Shown here one piece after another: positions 27,398 to 35,292 of a stretch of DNA of 64,000 bases. Every line of letters begins with the position of its first letter. Position 1 is the stretch's first letter. This DNA is from Niastella sp. OAS944 (GTDB lineage Bacteria > Bacteroidota > Bacteroidia > Chitinophagales > Chitinophagaceae), in NCBI GenBank assembly GCA_024809215.1, contig JANUBW010000003.1, positions 372,001 through 436,000 of the forward strand, read 5' to 3'. Made by a program: the position numbers and the translations under genes. The notes under the pieces were generated by a model. That model worked only from the letters and a program-made list of their open reading frames with translations. It made no database searches and had not been told where the DNA came from.

Positions 27398-27889
27398 CTA
27401 CTGGTCAAATTCTACAATCTCTAAAAGCTTATTGTCTCTGAAATCTATCAGGGTTCCTTTCCGAGTCTTTCCCACTCCTTTTATATCTACCGTTTTGCTC
27501 GTTTTTAAATTTGTGACTTCAATGCCTAATTCTGATTTGTTACCAACTGAATTATAGGTATCGCATATGCTATACTTATATCCCTTATTAATAAAATACA
27601 CATAGTTCAGATCCATTCCCTCGTTCTGAACACCACCTCCTCTTAGATAAAAAGAGTACTTGAATTTATTCCAGCTATCCTTGTTCTTTTCCGGAAACTC
27701 AAACTCAACAGAGTCTTTAGTTCCATACCTGTACACGATATAAGCATTGGCTTTATCCTTTGCCAATAGTACATGTTTACCATTTTGGGTGTCAAAAGAA
27801 AATATTTCACTTTCACTTTTTAGTAAAAAATCTTGAGAATTAGCCGCCAAGAAAAAAAAGAGAAACACTACTATCAAACCTGTTTTCAT
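27398..27889 (-). CDS. Secreted protein of unknown function
   Basis: 163 residues from the ATG at 27889, which opens a clean Sec signal (MKTGLIVVFLFFFLAANSQ). A TTG 29 codons further out would place a charged stretch before the signal and overlap the upstream gene, so I reject it. The mature part is rich in beta strands and charged residues (FSFDTQNGKHVLLAKDKANAY, VEVTNLKTSKTVDIKG-like). It is probably periplasmic or surface-exposed. The gene follows the thioredoxin-like gene (62-bp gap) in the same run. I recognise no family; immunity or adhesion roles are possible but unsupported. Confidence 0.7.
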   Translation of the reverse strand: MKTGLIVVFLFFFLAANSQDFLLKSESEIFSFDTQNGKHVLLAKDKANAYIVYRYGTKDSVEFEFPEKNKDSWNKFKYSFYLRGGGVQNEGMDLNYVYFINKGYKYSICDTYNSVGNKSELGIEVTNLKTSKTVDIKGVGKTRKGTLIDFRDNKLLEIVEFDQ

Positions 27890-27951
27890 ATAGACACGTT
27901 TAAAAGAATTGATTTTTATTAACTTTTCCCTCTTGGACCGGCCCAGTGAGT

Positions 27952-28476
27952 TTAATGGCTGACGAAAGTTTTCCAATTTGATAGCTTCTCCTTTGTCTGT
28001 GAAAGACCCAATTTTGCAGGATTACTTATATAATCAGTTATATTTCCTTTGTGAAGGAATAAAGTTTCTCCCCAACCACCATAATAGAAATGTATATCTC
28101 CTTTTTTCTGTTTCTCTAACCAGTCCACAATATATTCTTTGGACTGATCTGAACAATCAATTTTAAAAGACGGAGTGCCTTCGGTGCCAAGCTCCTTGAG
28201 AGCCTGATAAACACAATAGCGAGATACGAGCTCTGGCCCGGACCAATTAACCAGCAAATAGACTATTGCCTTATCAATCTTAAGCACTTCATAAAAATCT
28301 TGCTGTGTGACAAGCTCTTCAATGCCATTTGTTCGTTCTAGATTATTCAGCAATTCGGCGGTAATATGAACTGGCTTATTTGTATTCAATTTATTCTGAT
28401 CAAGATCGTTACCTATTAGCCTAATTTTAGCGGGCTTTTTCTTATTCCAAAACTTCTTTAGAAAGTCAAACCTCAT
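27952..28476 (-). CDS. Thioredoxin-fold-like protein without the CxxC motif
   Basis: 174 residues, no signal peptide, with a basic N-terminus (FLKKFWNKKKPAKIRLIG). Residues about 70-85 read IVYLLVNWSGPELVSRY, which lines up with the thioredoxin active-site strand (W-x-G-P) but has Ser and Glu where the redox Cys pair should be. Later FKIDCSDQ and GGWGETLFLHKGNITDYI fit the last thioredoxin strands. If the fold call is right, it is a non-redox binding domain. It lies 17 bp after the PASTA-like gene and belongs to the same run. The fold assignment is my inference from pattern only. Confidence 0.6.
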   Translation of the reverse strand: MRFDFLKKFWNKKKPAKIRLIGNDLDQNKLNTNKPVHITAELLNNLERTNGIEELVTQQDFYEVLKIDKAIVYLLVNWSGPELVSRYCVYQALKELGTEGTPSFKIDCSDQSKEYIVDWLEKQKKGDIHFYYGGWGETLFLHKGNITDYISNPAKLGLSQTKEKLSNWKTFVSH

Positions 28477-28493
28477 AGAATCAATAACGTAGC

Positions 28494-28868
28494 TTACTTT
28501 TTAATCTTAGACCTATCATCTGTGATCCACAAATCAATCTGCTCGCCCTTATGGATATAGTTTTGCCTTCCGTCATCATATTTTTCTTTGGGATTTTGAA
28601 TATAAACGATGAGATCTGAGATAGTAAAGTTTTTAATTTGATCGTCAGCAAAGATTAATCCCACTTCCAGTTTTTTACTTCTCAGCATTTGCATTGCCTC
28701 GAAAAGTGGCAAACCAACTAGACGAGGAACAGGCACTTTCCTAACATTTCTGTAATCTACATTCACTTTAACATGTTCACTTCCCTTTTCGTTTCCAATT
28801 GGATGGAACTGAGGATACGAAAATCCTTGAAAATAAAATAAAAATAATGACAAAAAAGAAGATATCAT
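28494..28868 (-). CDS. Secreted single-PASTA-like-domain protein
   Basis: 124 residues from the ATG at 28868, which starts a hydrophobic signal (MISSFLSLFLFYFQGFSYPQ). A TTG at 28892 would lengthen it by eight codons without a better signal. Residues about 50-120 resemble one PASTA domain: VPVPRLVGLPLFEAMQMLRS, KKLEVGLIFAD, then IVYIQNPKEKY...GEQIDLWIT, matching the usual Vp-dlvGm-s-eeA-LL-lg---...Q-P-g--v--G--v-l-v order. PASTA domains bind cell-wall fragments or mediate protein contact, usually on kinases or PBPs; here it stands alone. It sits 8-32 bp after the XRE gene. Confidence 0.65.
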   Translation of the reverse strand: MISSFLSLFLFYFQGFSYPQFHPIGNEKGSEHVKVNVDYRNVRKVPVPRLVGLPLFEAMQMLRSKKLEVGLIFADDQIKNFTISDLIVYIQNPKEKYDDGRQNYIHKGEQIDLWITDDRSKIKK

Positions 28869-28900
28869 GTTACTATTATTGCTTGCAAACAATTGGTTTT

Positions 28901-29158
28901 TTATTTTTTAGATTTATCACCAGGCAAAGTACCATCGTAGTTAGTTAAAACGTGAACCTCCACATTTAAAGCTTTCGCTATTTTAAAAATTGTCAGAAAT
29001 TCAAGGTTTTCCTTCCCTTGCTCATAACGGCTCAGGTCACTGTCGTTAATACCCGAAATTGTCTCCAATTCAAGCAATGTCAAATTCCTATGTTTCCGTA
29101 CTTGCCTAATACGCTTTCCGAGCCTTTCAAGTTCCAATGTGAAATCTGAAGTTTCCAT
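28901..29158 (-). CDS. XRE-family transcriptional regulator
   Basis: 85 residues. The five-helix HTH_3 domain covers about 10-70: LGKRIRQVRKHRNLTLLELE, then ISGINDSDLSRYEQGKENLEF and IFKIAKALNVEVHVL. The C-terminus is short and polar. It heads the minus-strand cargo run (PASTA, thioredoxin-like, secreted, membrane protein) and faces a divergent region with three CGTATTG/CAATACG words, so it may control both directions. ATG start at 29158. Confidence 0.9.
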   Translation of the reverse strand: METSDFTLELERLGKRIRQVRKHRNLTLLELETISGINDSDLSRYEQGKENLEFLTIFKIAKALNVEVHVLTNYDGTLPGDKSKK

Positions 29159-29244
29159 ATCAAGAGTTGAACTCGCAAAGTCTGGGTATGTTAATAAAAT
29201 AAAATGGGGTTATAAGCACATTTTTATGTTTTCTTATTTAAATT

Positions 29245-29290
29245 CGTATTGAAATTATAAGCTGATCAATACGCCTTTAAAAACGTATTG
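29245..29290. promoter_or_regulatory. Three CGTATTG words, candidate operator
   Basis: CGTATTG (29245-29251), its inverse CAATACG (29267-29273) and CGTATTG again (29284-29290) lie between the XRE gene and the rightward genes. They could be binding sites for the XRE protein. Confidence 0.4.
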
Positions 29291-29329
29291 CATTATCACG
29301 AGTCTCGCAACACGAATCTGACAAATTTA

Positions 29330-29532
29330 AACCGCGAGAGTAAGTGAAGCCCAATCTTTATATTTACACTATAGGGTTGGGCCTATTTGCTCCTTCGCGG
29401 TTAACCACGAAAGTGGTGGGCTTTGTCAGAGCCCGTGTTGCAGGGGTGGTAGGCTACAACCCTTTTTTTAGCCCGTTATCTAATCCGTTCGTTTACGCCT
29501 ACACTTCTGCAGGCTCGTATGTAATTATGTAA
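29330..29532 (+). ncRNA. Candidate structured RNA (or 62-codon leader gene) before the triplicated-repeat protein
   Basis: Several inverted repeats nest in order: AACCGCGA (29330) with TCGCGGTT (29395), enclosing GCCCAATC/GGTTGGGC; then ACCAC-GAAA-GTGGT (29404-29417), a GNRA-loop hairpin; then GGGCTTT/AGAGCCC (29418-29434). Such density of stems with a tetraloop suggests RNA structure. The same stretch also has an open frame from GTG 29344 to 29532 whose translation looks protein-like (IGLGLFAPSRL, VAGVVGYNPFF). I cannot decide between the two; both would precede the gene at 29549 by less than 20 bp. Confidence 0.4.
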
Positions 29533-29548
29533 ACTAAAACTTTTACAT

Positions 29549-30442
29549 ATGGAAGAGCCATTAACCAAATCCGCTTCTAACTTCGGCTTCAGCGGCAAAT
29601 CTTACAACAAACATCCCCTGTGGTACAATGAGCCGTTACGCCTCACTGAAGAACAGAAAAACGATCCATCTCAGGTTTTCTACGAGTTTTTTCAGTGTTA
29701 CCATTTAAACGAGACAAGAAAATTATTATGGGATTGGCTAACTGAAGTAGTTTCCAGTTCACGCAGCGTTTCTGAGGATCCACATGACCGTAATAATCAA
29801 ATTTACTTTTATGAAAAAGTTGAGGAATTGATTGAAGCTGCATTATTAGTTACCAAATCAGCAAAGCCAAAGAGGGGCGAAGATTCAACTCTACCACTTA
29901 TTGATGATAATAAGGAAAACGAAGAAATCCTTTGCAAGCCTAAGCGCCTAATTGAATATGTTGAAAGTGACCCTCTTTATGTACTTAAACAGGTATTCAG
30001 CCCAGATAAAGCGTTTATCGTTGAAGAAATTAAGGGGTGGCTATTGATCGGATTATCGGTGGATAGTACTGTTTATGATGAAGCTGAACAACGCAGCAAC
30101 CTTATTGTTTTTCATGATCACTTGATTGCCCTAATTGAGGCATTGTTTGTAATTACCCTGCAAAACATCGATAACGCCGAGATAAAAGACCAAATTTCAG
30201 GTTTACATGCGCTTACTGAACTTACCCAATCACAGATCGCGGACCCTAAAAAAGTAATAGCCGCTTTTTTTGAAAAGTTCCCGATAAAATATGCCATCAG
30301 AGAATTAGACGACTGGTATGAAGCCAGCATCTCTTATTCGGGCGAATGGTGGGCTAATGTAATTTGTTTGCAGCAGGTTTGGGATATTTATCGAAATGTT
30401 CAATGTCTGATTAAATCTGCACAACAGCTGTTGAAACCATAA
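29549..30442 (+). CDS. Helical protein with three internal repeats, unknown function
   Basis: 297 residues, no signal or membrane segment. Three units of about 75-90 residues are visible, each opening DPxxV and closing on an amphipathic helix: DPSQVFYEFFQCY...FYEKVEELIEAALLV, DPLYVLKQVF...FHDHLIALIEALFVI, and DPKKVIAAFFEKF...IYRNVQCLIKSAQQL. Each has a W-rich middle (LLWDWL, IKGWLLIG, LDDWYEAS). This is an internal triplication of one helical unit. It is the first of three rightward genes in the element. I recognise no family. ATG start at 29549, preceded by the structured stretch at 29330-29532. Confidence 0.75.
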   Translation: MEEPLTKSASNFGFSGKSYNKHPLWYNEPLRLTEEQKNDPSQVFYEFFQCYHLNETRKLLWDWLTEVVSSSRSVSEDPHDRNNQIYFYEKVEELIEAALLVTKSAKPKRGEDSTLPLIDDNKENEEILCKPKRLIEYVESDPLYVLKQVFSPDKAFIVEEIKGWLLIGLSVDSTVYDEAEQRSNLIVFHDHLIALIEALFVITLQNIDNAEIKDQISGLHALTELTQSQIADPKKVIAAFFEKFPIKYAIRELDDWYEASISYSGEWWANVICLQQVWDIYRNVQCLIKSAQQLLKP

Positions 30443-30596
30443 GCATATTAATCAACGCTAGTAAAAAAGTACATACAAGACAAAGCATCTCAAGTATGTA
30501 GTTTTTCAAAACATGGTCCGTTTTTAATCCGTTAGAATATTTGCCACTCACACGGCAGCTCAATTTAATCACCTTATAAAAATGAGTTAAGTCCCA

Positions 30597-31181
30597 ATGG
30601 ACAAAAAATATATACGATTGGATCGTCGCATTGATAAAAACCTTCCCGCAAGTAATGAAGAGAGGCTTTTGTACCTTAAAAACAAATACAAGAACCCTTT
30701 TAAGCTTTGCTTTTGTGAATTGATCGCTACGACGACATGGACTACAGCGGATGGCGTGTTTGCTAAAATCGCCCCCTTGCTAGCTAAAAGCAGGTGGGAC
30801 TTGTGGATATTAGATCTCAATGAACTTGAAGACAATATCATAGATCAAATTTGGACATTCATTGAAAAGGATCGAGGACGTTTTTCTGTATCAAAGTATT
30901 TCTTTTCTCTTTGTTTTAAATTCATATCGAAATCAAGAAGAGATAAACTTGATAGCTATGGGAAAATCTATTATAAAATATTTATCGATCGGCTGCAAAA
31001 ACTTGCAATAAATGATTCTCATAAATGGTTAGGTTATGCAATCGAGTATGCCGAAAACGAGATAGATTATTCAATAAAAGAAAATGAATATGTCAACCTT
31101 GTTGTATACTTCCTAATTAATCTTGATTGCGTGAGTAGCCGTGCTAAAATGTATGATTTGTGGCCAGGTTCTACTCTGTAA
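30597..31181 (+). CDS. Unknown cytoplasmic protein of the element
   Basis: 194 residues, mixed charged and aromatic, no signal peptide or membrane helix. Stretches such as YLKNKYKNPFKLCFCELIAT, RWDLWILDLNELEDNIIDQ and WLGYAIEYAENEIDYSIKE look like a folded helical protein. It follows the triplicated-repeat gene by 154 bp and precedes the zinc-ribbon-like gene by 48 bp, all rightward. I recognise no family. A+T-rich codon use matches the element rather than the host. Confidence 0.6.
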   Translation: MDKKYIRLDRRIDKNLPASNEERLLYLKNKYKNPFKLCFCELIATTTWTTADGVFAKIAPLLAKSRWDLWILDLNELEDNIIDQIWTFIEKDRGRFSVSKYFFSLCFKFISKSRRDKLDSYGKIYYKIFIDRLQKLAINDSHKWLGYAIEYAENEIDYSIKENEYVNLVVYFLINLDCVSSRAKMYDLWPGSTL

Positions 31182-31229
31182 TTTGTTAATACGCAATAAT
31201 ACTTTAACCGGTTTTAAAAGTTTGATAAA

Positions 31230-31616
31230 ATGACGGATAAAAAGTGTTTGGCTTGCGATAGGCTTATTAAAGGTCGTTCAGATAAAAAATTCTGCGATGA
31301 CTCATGCCGAAACAACTACAACAACCGGTTATACTCCTACTCACTTCCTGTTGTACGAAACATCAATAATATTTTACGTAAGAACAGGCGCATACTTGAA
31401 GAGCTTCTGGCGAGCAGAAAGAAAAAGATTTTAGTGATTGAGCGTAAAAAATTGGTTGAAAAAGGATTTCATTTTGAGTACTTCACGGAGCAAATTCATC
31501 CTGATAATAAGAAAGAATATTATTATTGTTATGATTATGGCTACCGCTCTATCGATAATGATAGAGTAGCGGCAATAAAAGATACCAGAAAGGTAAAAGA
31601 CTATTCAAAACATTAA
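31230..31616 (+). CDS. Small zinc-ribbon-like protein
   Basis: 128 residues. The N-terminus has KCLACDRLIKGRSDKKFC and DDSCRN, that is C-x2-C and C-x3/4-C spaced like treble-clef or zinc-ribbon proteins common in Bacteroidota mobile DNA. A basic helical middle (ILRKNRRILEELLASRKKKIL) and a Tyr-rich end (EYYYCYDYGY) follow. Nucleic-acid binding is plausible from the basic zinc ribbon. It is the last of three rightward cargo genes and is followed by a two-way terminator. ATG start at 31230. Confidence 0.7.
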   Translation: MTDKKCLACDRLIKGRSDKKFCDDSCRNNYNNRLYSYSLPVVRNINNILRKNRRILEELLASRKKKILVIERKKLVEKGFHFEYFTEQIHPDNKKEYYYCYDYGYRSIDNDRVAAIKDTRKVKDYSKH

Positions 31617-31750
31617 TCATCGTAATTACCAATTAAAAAAGCTCAGAAGAAAATAATTTCATTTGCCAAGCAATAAATCGAACAATATAAATTAATGCAG
31701 TGGAAATAAGCCATTGTCAAAAAGATGCTAATCAGAGCCATTAAACCATA

Positions 31751-31778
31751 AAGCCCCGATGTGTCTACACCGGGACTT
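31751..31778. terminator. Two-way terminator between convergent genes
   Basis: AAG(C)CCCG(AT)GTG-TCTA-CACCGGG(A)CTT, an imperfect stem with T runs on the plus side (TTTTT) and a shorter one on the minus side. It sits between the rightward zinc-ribbon gene and the leftward gene ending at 31787. The rest of 31617-31750 shows no gene. Confidence 0.6.
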
Positions 31779-31786
31779 TTTACAAT

Positions 31787-32332
31787 TTATCTATTAGCAC
31801 TTTTTACCCATGCACTGTCCATTAATTTCCTGACATCTTTTTTACTCCCCTTATACAAATAATTCCAGGAGTCAGTAAATCTATCATTTTGCAACTGTTG
31901 TAATTTTACCTCTTTATTATTATCAGACCAATGAACAGCCCAATCGTAAAGAAAATTTAAGAATACAATTATTGCCAGCCACATAAACCATCGGCCAAAA
32001 ACTATTTTATAGAACAGTTTGGCATCCTGTTCGGGAAATAGCAATAACTGATACTTCTTAGTTACGCTTTTACGCTGACCGCTTACTATTAATTTCGTTT
32101 CGGTCACTGCTTTCTTTAAAATATCTTCTATAGGTTTAGTATTAGTATGAACCGTTACATCCTTACGCTTGTCCAGCTTTTCTTCAAGTTGTATTAATTT
32201 TCCAGTTAAGCCATTCACTGCTATAACCAGGTCGCCTATAGATTTCGCGTGTGTCTTTTGTTCCTCCGAAAATTCATTCAATACGATCTCTAAACTGCCA
32301 GCTTCCACTTTTTCAATATTTTTAGGCTCCAT
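31787..32332 (-). CDS. Membrane protein of the mobilization region
   Basis: 181 residues. The N-terminal half (about 20-60) is heptad-like (SIGDLVIAVNGLTGKLIQLE), suggesting a coiled coil. One membrane helix lies at about 112-130 (WFMWLAIIVFLNFLYDWAV). The C-terminal tail is short and polar. It starts 30 bp after the relaxase gene on the same strand, a place where Bacteroidota mobilizable elements often keep such a small membrane protein. It may link the relaxosome to a helper's pore, but this is inference. ATG start at 32332. Confidence 0.7.
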   Translation of the reverse strand: MEPKNIEKVEAGSLEIVLNEFSEEQKTHAKSIGDLVIAVNGLTGKLIQLEEKLDKRKDVTVHTNTKPIEDILKKAVTETKLIVSGQRKSVTKKYQLLLFPEQDAKLFYKIVFGRWFMWLAIIVFLNFLYDWAVHWSDNNKEVKLQQLQNDRFTDSWNYLYKGSKKDVRKLMDSAWVKSANR

Positions 32333-32362
32333 ATTTTAAAATTTTAAATGATAGAATGTTTA

Positions 32363-33388
32363 CTATGATGGCTTATGCCGATGCTTTTTACGTCTGGCCT
32401 CTTTTAATAATTCCGGGCTTACTGACTGATCTACGTACTCCGGTTTCAGCAGGACGTTCAACAATTTGTCTAGCTGCTTTATCAACTCTAACACTTCAAA
32501 ATCTTCCTGCCGGTTCGAATGAGTTGTCTTTAATAACAGCTTCTGAACAGGAGTATGTGCATTATCTATATCCCTTTGGAGAGCTATTTCCCGTAGTTTT
32601 TGTTTCTCCTGTTTAATTGATATTTCCTGTTTCAGATGAAGAATCTTTTCAATCTTAGCCAGCGAAAAACCAACCTCACTACCTTTTATCTTTACTTTTT
32701 TATCATCGACGAAAGAGATACCCCTACCTTTTAACACCGTATAACCTAGCGATTTCATTTTTTCTTCGAAGTGTTGAAAGGAGTTTACCTGCTTCAAAGT
32801 GTCGCGGATATCGGTTTTTAGTTTTTCTTTTCGACTATCAAGGCGCGGAAGGTGCCGCAGTTCTTCTGGCAAAAACCGGCGGGCACTTAATACTTCTTTT
32901 AGGTGAAACTGCTTTTCAAGCTGCCTGCAAAGGCCATCCATTTTTCTGTAACTGTAGTTATCCTTTGCAACTTTCCCATCAAAGCCCACCCTGTTGGCGA
33001 CAATATGTATATGTGGCTCGGTGGTGTCTTTATGTAGTATAATAAGGTATTGATTGTCCGCAACTCCAAACTGTTTTGCGCATTCTTTTCCCATTTCTAT
33101 AAGTTGGTCCCGGGAAAGTACATCACCTGGTGCAGGCCGAAGGGAAAAATGAAACACCGGCTTTTCAACTCTTTTACTCAATTTGGCAACATCTATAAAC
33201 TGGCTGGTCAGCTCGCCCAGGTCTCCAACACACTTATTGAATTCTAAAATTTCAGCCCTGTCTTTGTGTTGCAATTGATCTTTCAGCGTTTTTAAAACCT
33301 TCTGTTCTTCGCTTAAATTGTTTTTGTCCTCCAAACAATACCTAATGCATTCATAAAAAGAAGCACCGGTTCCCACATATCCGATCAT
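32363..33388 (-). CDS. Relaxase / mobilization nuclease
   Basis: 341 residues of the relaxase family PF03432. The N-terminal motif (MIGYVGTGASFYECIRYCLE) carries tyrosines for the nicking step. The metal-binding motif is TTEPHIHIVANRV with His126 and His128. SYRKMDGLCRQLEKQF follows, typical of these MOB proteins. The C-terminal part (about 200-340) is basic and coiled. It nicks oriT and pilots the strand during transfer. Its ATG overlaps the stop of mobC by 4 bp, so the two are translationally coupled. Confidence 0.93.
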   Translation of the reverse strand: MIGYVGTGASFYECIRYCLEDKNNLSEEQKVLKTLKDQLQHKDRAEILEFNKCVGDLGELTSQFIDVAKLSKRVEKPVFHFSLRPAPGDVLSRDQLIEMGKECAKQFGVADNQYLIILHKDTTEPHIHIVANRVGFDGKVAKDNYSYRKMDGLCRQLEKQFHLKEVLSARRFLPEELRHLPRLDSRKEKLKTDIRDTLKQVNSFQHFEEKMKSLGYTVLKGRGISFVDDKKVKIKGSEVGFSLAKIEKILHLKQEISIKQEKQKLREIALQRDIDNAHTPVQKLLLKTTHSNRQEDFEVLELIKQLDKLLNVLLKPEYVDQSVSPELLKEARRKKHRHKPS

Positions 33389-33765
33389 TGTAAATGCAAT
33401 TTTATATTAACCGCTAATTGCTTCAACTCGGCTGATTGAATTTTTAAATTCGCCCGTTCATAGGCTGTTAATTCTTCTATTCCGTTACGCTTTTTGGCAA
33501 TCTGATTGAGATTTGCAGCTATGTGATTAAGCATTGCAGTTAATTGTAAAACCTCCGGCGGTAATGCTTTTTCACGCCTGTCAATTTTACCGTTCAACGC
33601 TATTTCCCTCATGTATTCTGATGTAGACACATCTGCACTTTTTGCTTTTGCCACAATAACACGCCTTTCATATGCGCTACATTTTACTGGTATTAGTTTA
33701 TCTTTTTTTATAGCCTTTCTAGGACGGCCACCTTTATTTTTTGTTGATTTTTCTTGCTGCTCCAT
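33385..33765 (-). CDS. mobC: Relaxosome accessory protein MobC
   Basis: 126 residues. A basic Gly/Arg start (NKGGRPRKAIKKDKLIPVKC) is followed by a ribbon-helix-helix-like segment (SAYERRVIVAKAKSADVSTSEYMR) and then the MobC family end with LNHIAANLNQIAKKRN. MobC binds and opens DNA at oriT to help the relaxase. It is directly upstream of and overlaps the relaxase gene, and lies 21 bp from three hairpins that probably form oriT. Confidence 0.9.
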   Translation of the reverse strand: MEQQEKSTKNKGGRPRKAIKKDKLIPVKCSAYERRVIVAKAKSADVSTSEYMREIALNGKIDRREKALPPEVLQLTAMLNHIAANLNQIAKKRNGIEELTAYERANLKIQSAELKQLAVNIKLHLQ

Positions 33766-33786
33766 AATCTTTCCTCCTTGTTTTCA

Positions 33787-33871
33787 CGAATCCGCCGATA
33801 GGCGGGTTCGTCCCCATGAATGCGATAGCATGAATGGGCCAGCGTTTTGGTATTACCAAAACATAGCTGGC
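33787..33871. other. Candidate origin of transfer (oriT): three consecutive hairpins
   Basis: Between the primase gene and mobC: CGAATCCGCC-GATA-GGCGGGTTCG (33787-33810), CCCAT...ATGGG with inner TGC-GATA-GCA (33813-33838), and GCCAGC-GTTTTGGTA-T-TACCAAAAC-ATA-GCTGGC (33838-33871). The first two share the GATA loop. Position and structure fit an oriT read by MobC and the relaxase. The nick site cannot be set by eye. Confidence 0.65.
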
Positions 33872-33881
33872 TACCCGAACG

Positions 33882-34823
33882 TCAAAGCTTCCTGTCTATC
33901 TTTTGGCTTTGCTTTTGGCTGTGCTGGTGATGAATAAGCCAGTCGTTTAAATCTTTATAGTTTTGATAGAAATCACTTCGATCTATATACTTATCTCGGT
34001 CCCATTGTAAAGCCTGTTTTGTGCATTTCATACCGGCGATATCTCTGTCTAAAATCAAATGAAGCTGGTTGTATTGTTCCATCAGGGAGCGACTTTTTTC
34101 AAAAAAAGAAAGGGAGTTTAGTACAAGGCAATTTGTCAGTGGGGCTGTTAGATTTTTATTGACGGTGCAAAAAGAAAGGAAGCTGAAAAATCCTTCAAAC
34201 ACCGCAACATCGTCAGTCCGGTTATCTACAAAAGTTACATCCTTTGGGGAACTGCTACCCTTAAAATTTTCGTTTCGTAACTCGTAGCCACCGGCTTTAT
34301 TTTGAAAACCGATCACCGTATGCTTTTTGCCATACAAAAGAAAATCAACTTCCTTACAAAAGCGGTTGGCTATTTCCAGCGGGATGCACCTTTTATTCAG
34401 GTAATTTAAAAGTTCGATTGCAGTCAGGGGGCGGGAATCCAGCACAACAATTTTGCTTTCTGTGGTCTCTTTCTTTTCACCAGCAACACGGGAATTGGCA
34501 CCCGAAGGATTGCCTGAAATAGTAGGCGGGTGAAAAGAAAGAACCGGGCGGGTGTGGTACTCCGACAAACGATTAAGCAATTCATTAACGGAACATTTGT
34601 GGTATAGTGTTCCGAAATCAATGAGGTCGCCTCCTTTGCCTAAACCGTGGTCATACCAAATTTGCTTTTCCCGGTTCACTTTAAATGACGCGGTTCTCTC
34701 TGTCCGCAACGGAGACAAGTACCGATAATCGTCGTTGTGTACTTTCTGTGGCGAATGGTTTAAGGAAGCCAGATAATTTACCATATCAATCTGTTTGGCA
34801 TCATCACAAGTAAATTGTTTCAT
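33882..34823 (-). CDS. Toprim/CHC2-type DNA primase of the element
   Basis: 313 residues. The N-terminal part (about 1-90) resembles the zinc-finger domain of DnaG-like primases, with YLSPLRTERTASFKVN and IWYDHGLGKGGDLIDFG, but the Cys/His set is degenerate. The Toprim-like part (about 150-290) has VAVFEGFFSFLSF and HLILDRDIAGMKCTKQAL, carrying the acidic EG and DxD residues. Such primases serve replication of mobilizable elements after transfer. Its ATG overlaps the stop of the gene at 34820 by 4 bp. Confidence 0.85.
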   Translation of the reverse strand: MKQFTCDDAKQIDMVNYLASLNHSPQKVHNDDYRYLSPLRTERTASFKVNREKQIWYDHGLGKGGDLIDFGTLYHKCSVNELLNRLSEYHTRPVLSFHPPTISGNPSGANSRVAGEKKETTESKIVVLDSRPLTAIELLNYLNKRCIPLEIANRFCKEVDFLLYGKKHTVIGFQNKAGGYELRNENFKGSSSPKDVTFVDNRTDDVAVFEGFFSFLSFCTVNKNLTAPLTNCLVLNSLSFFEKSRSLMEQYNQLHLILDRDIAGMKCTKQALQWDRDKYIDRSDFYQNYKDLNDWLIHHQHSQKQSQKIDRKL

Positions 34824-35212
34824 ACTTCACGTTTTTCAGATTCTTTGAAAAGATTAGGTTTCTCGCGCTTAGGTTTTGGAGATCTTTCGTCTGTTCCGTC
34901 TTCAGATTTTCCCACCTCCCGACCAAAAATTCTGGGATTGCTTAACCCATTATTGCGAATACTGTCCTTTAAATCGAGCCATAACCGGATGTTATAATCA
35001 GCCAGCTCTTGTAATTCTTCCGATGTTAATTTGTGTGGGTTCGAAACGGTGGCATAAGTCTTCCCACCCATTTGTTCTTCAAATAGAGAAAAGATGTTGG
35101 GCACAAAGCCCTCTCCAATCTCAAGGGATTTACTAATAAAAAAGCTATTCCCATGCAACTTGATCTGCTTTCCAGTGCTTAACAGGAAAGTCTGTCTCTT
35201 AAACTCAGCCAT
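34820..35212 (-). CDS. Small conserved-type element gene next to the primase
   Basis: 130 residues, no signal or membrane segment. The first half forms beta-rich sequence (TFLLSTGKQIKLHGNSFFIS), the middle is helical (TSEELQELADYNIRLWLDLK), and the end is a basic disordered tail (RSPKPKREKPNLFKES). It overlaps the primase gene by 4 bp, so the two are coupled. A gene of this kind commonly precedes the primase in Bacteroidota mobilizable elements, but I cannot name its role. Confidence 0.7.
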   Translation of the reverse strand: MAEFKRQTFLLSTGKQIKLHGNSFFISKSLEIGEGFVPNIFSLFEEQMGGKTYATVSNPHKLTSEELQELADYNIRLWLDLKDSIRNNGLSNPRIFGREVGKSEDGTDERSPKPKREKPNLFKESEKREV

Positions 35213-35292
35213 AAGGTTGATTTTTAAATTTGTTAACCAATAAATGTCTGTCTAAACCAAGGCTAGGTATTAGGGTAGTGTGAAAACGAACA

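Noticed and set aside
27890-27976. N-terminal extension of the secreted protein from a TTG at 27976
   Set aside because: It would place a charged stretch before a clean signal peptide and overlap the upstream gene by 25 bp.
27952-28476. Redox-active thioredoxin
   Set aside because: The CxxC pair is absent (WSGPE at the site), so disulfide chemistry is not supported.
28494-28868. PASTA-type Ser/Thr kinase or penicillin-binding protein
   Set aside because: Only one PASTA-like domain after a signal peptide; no kinase or transpeptidase part is present.
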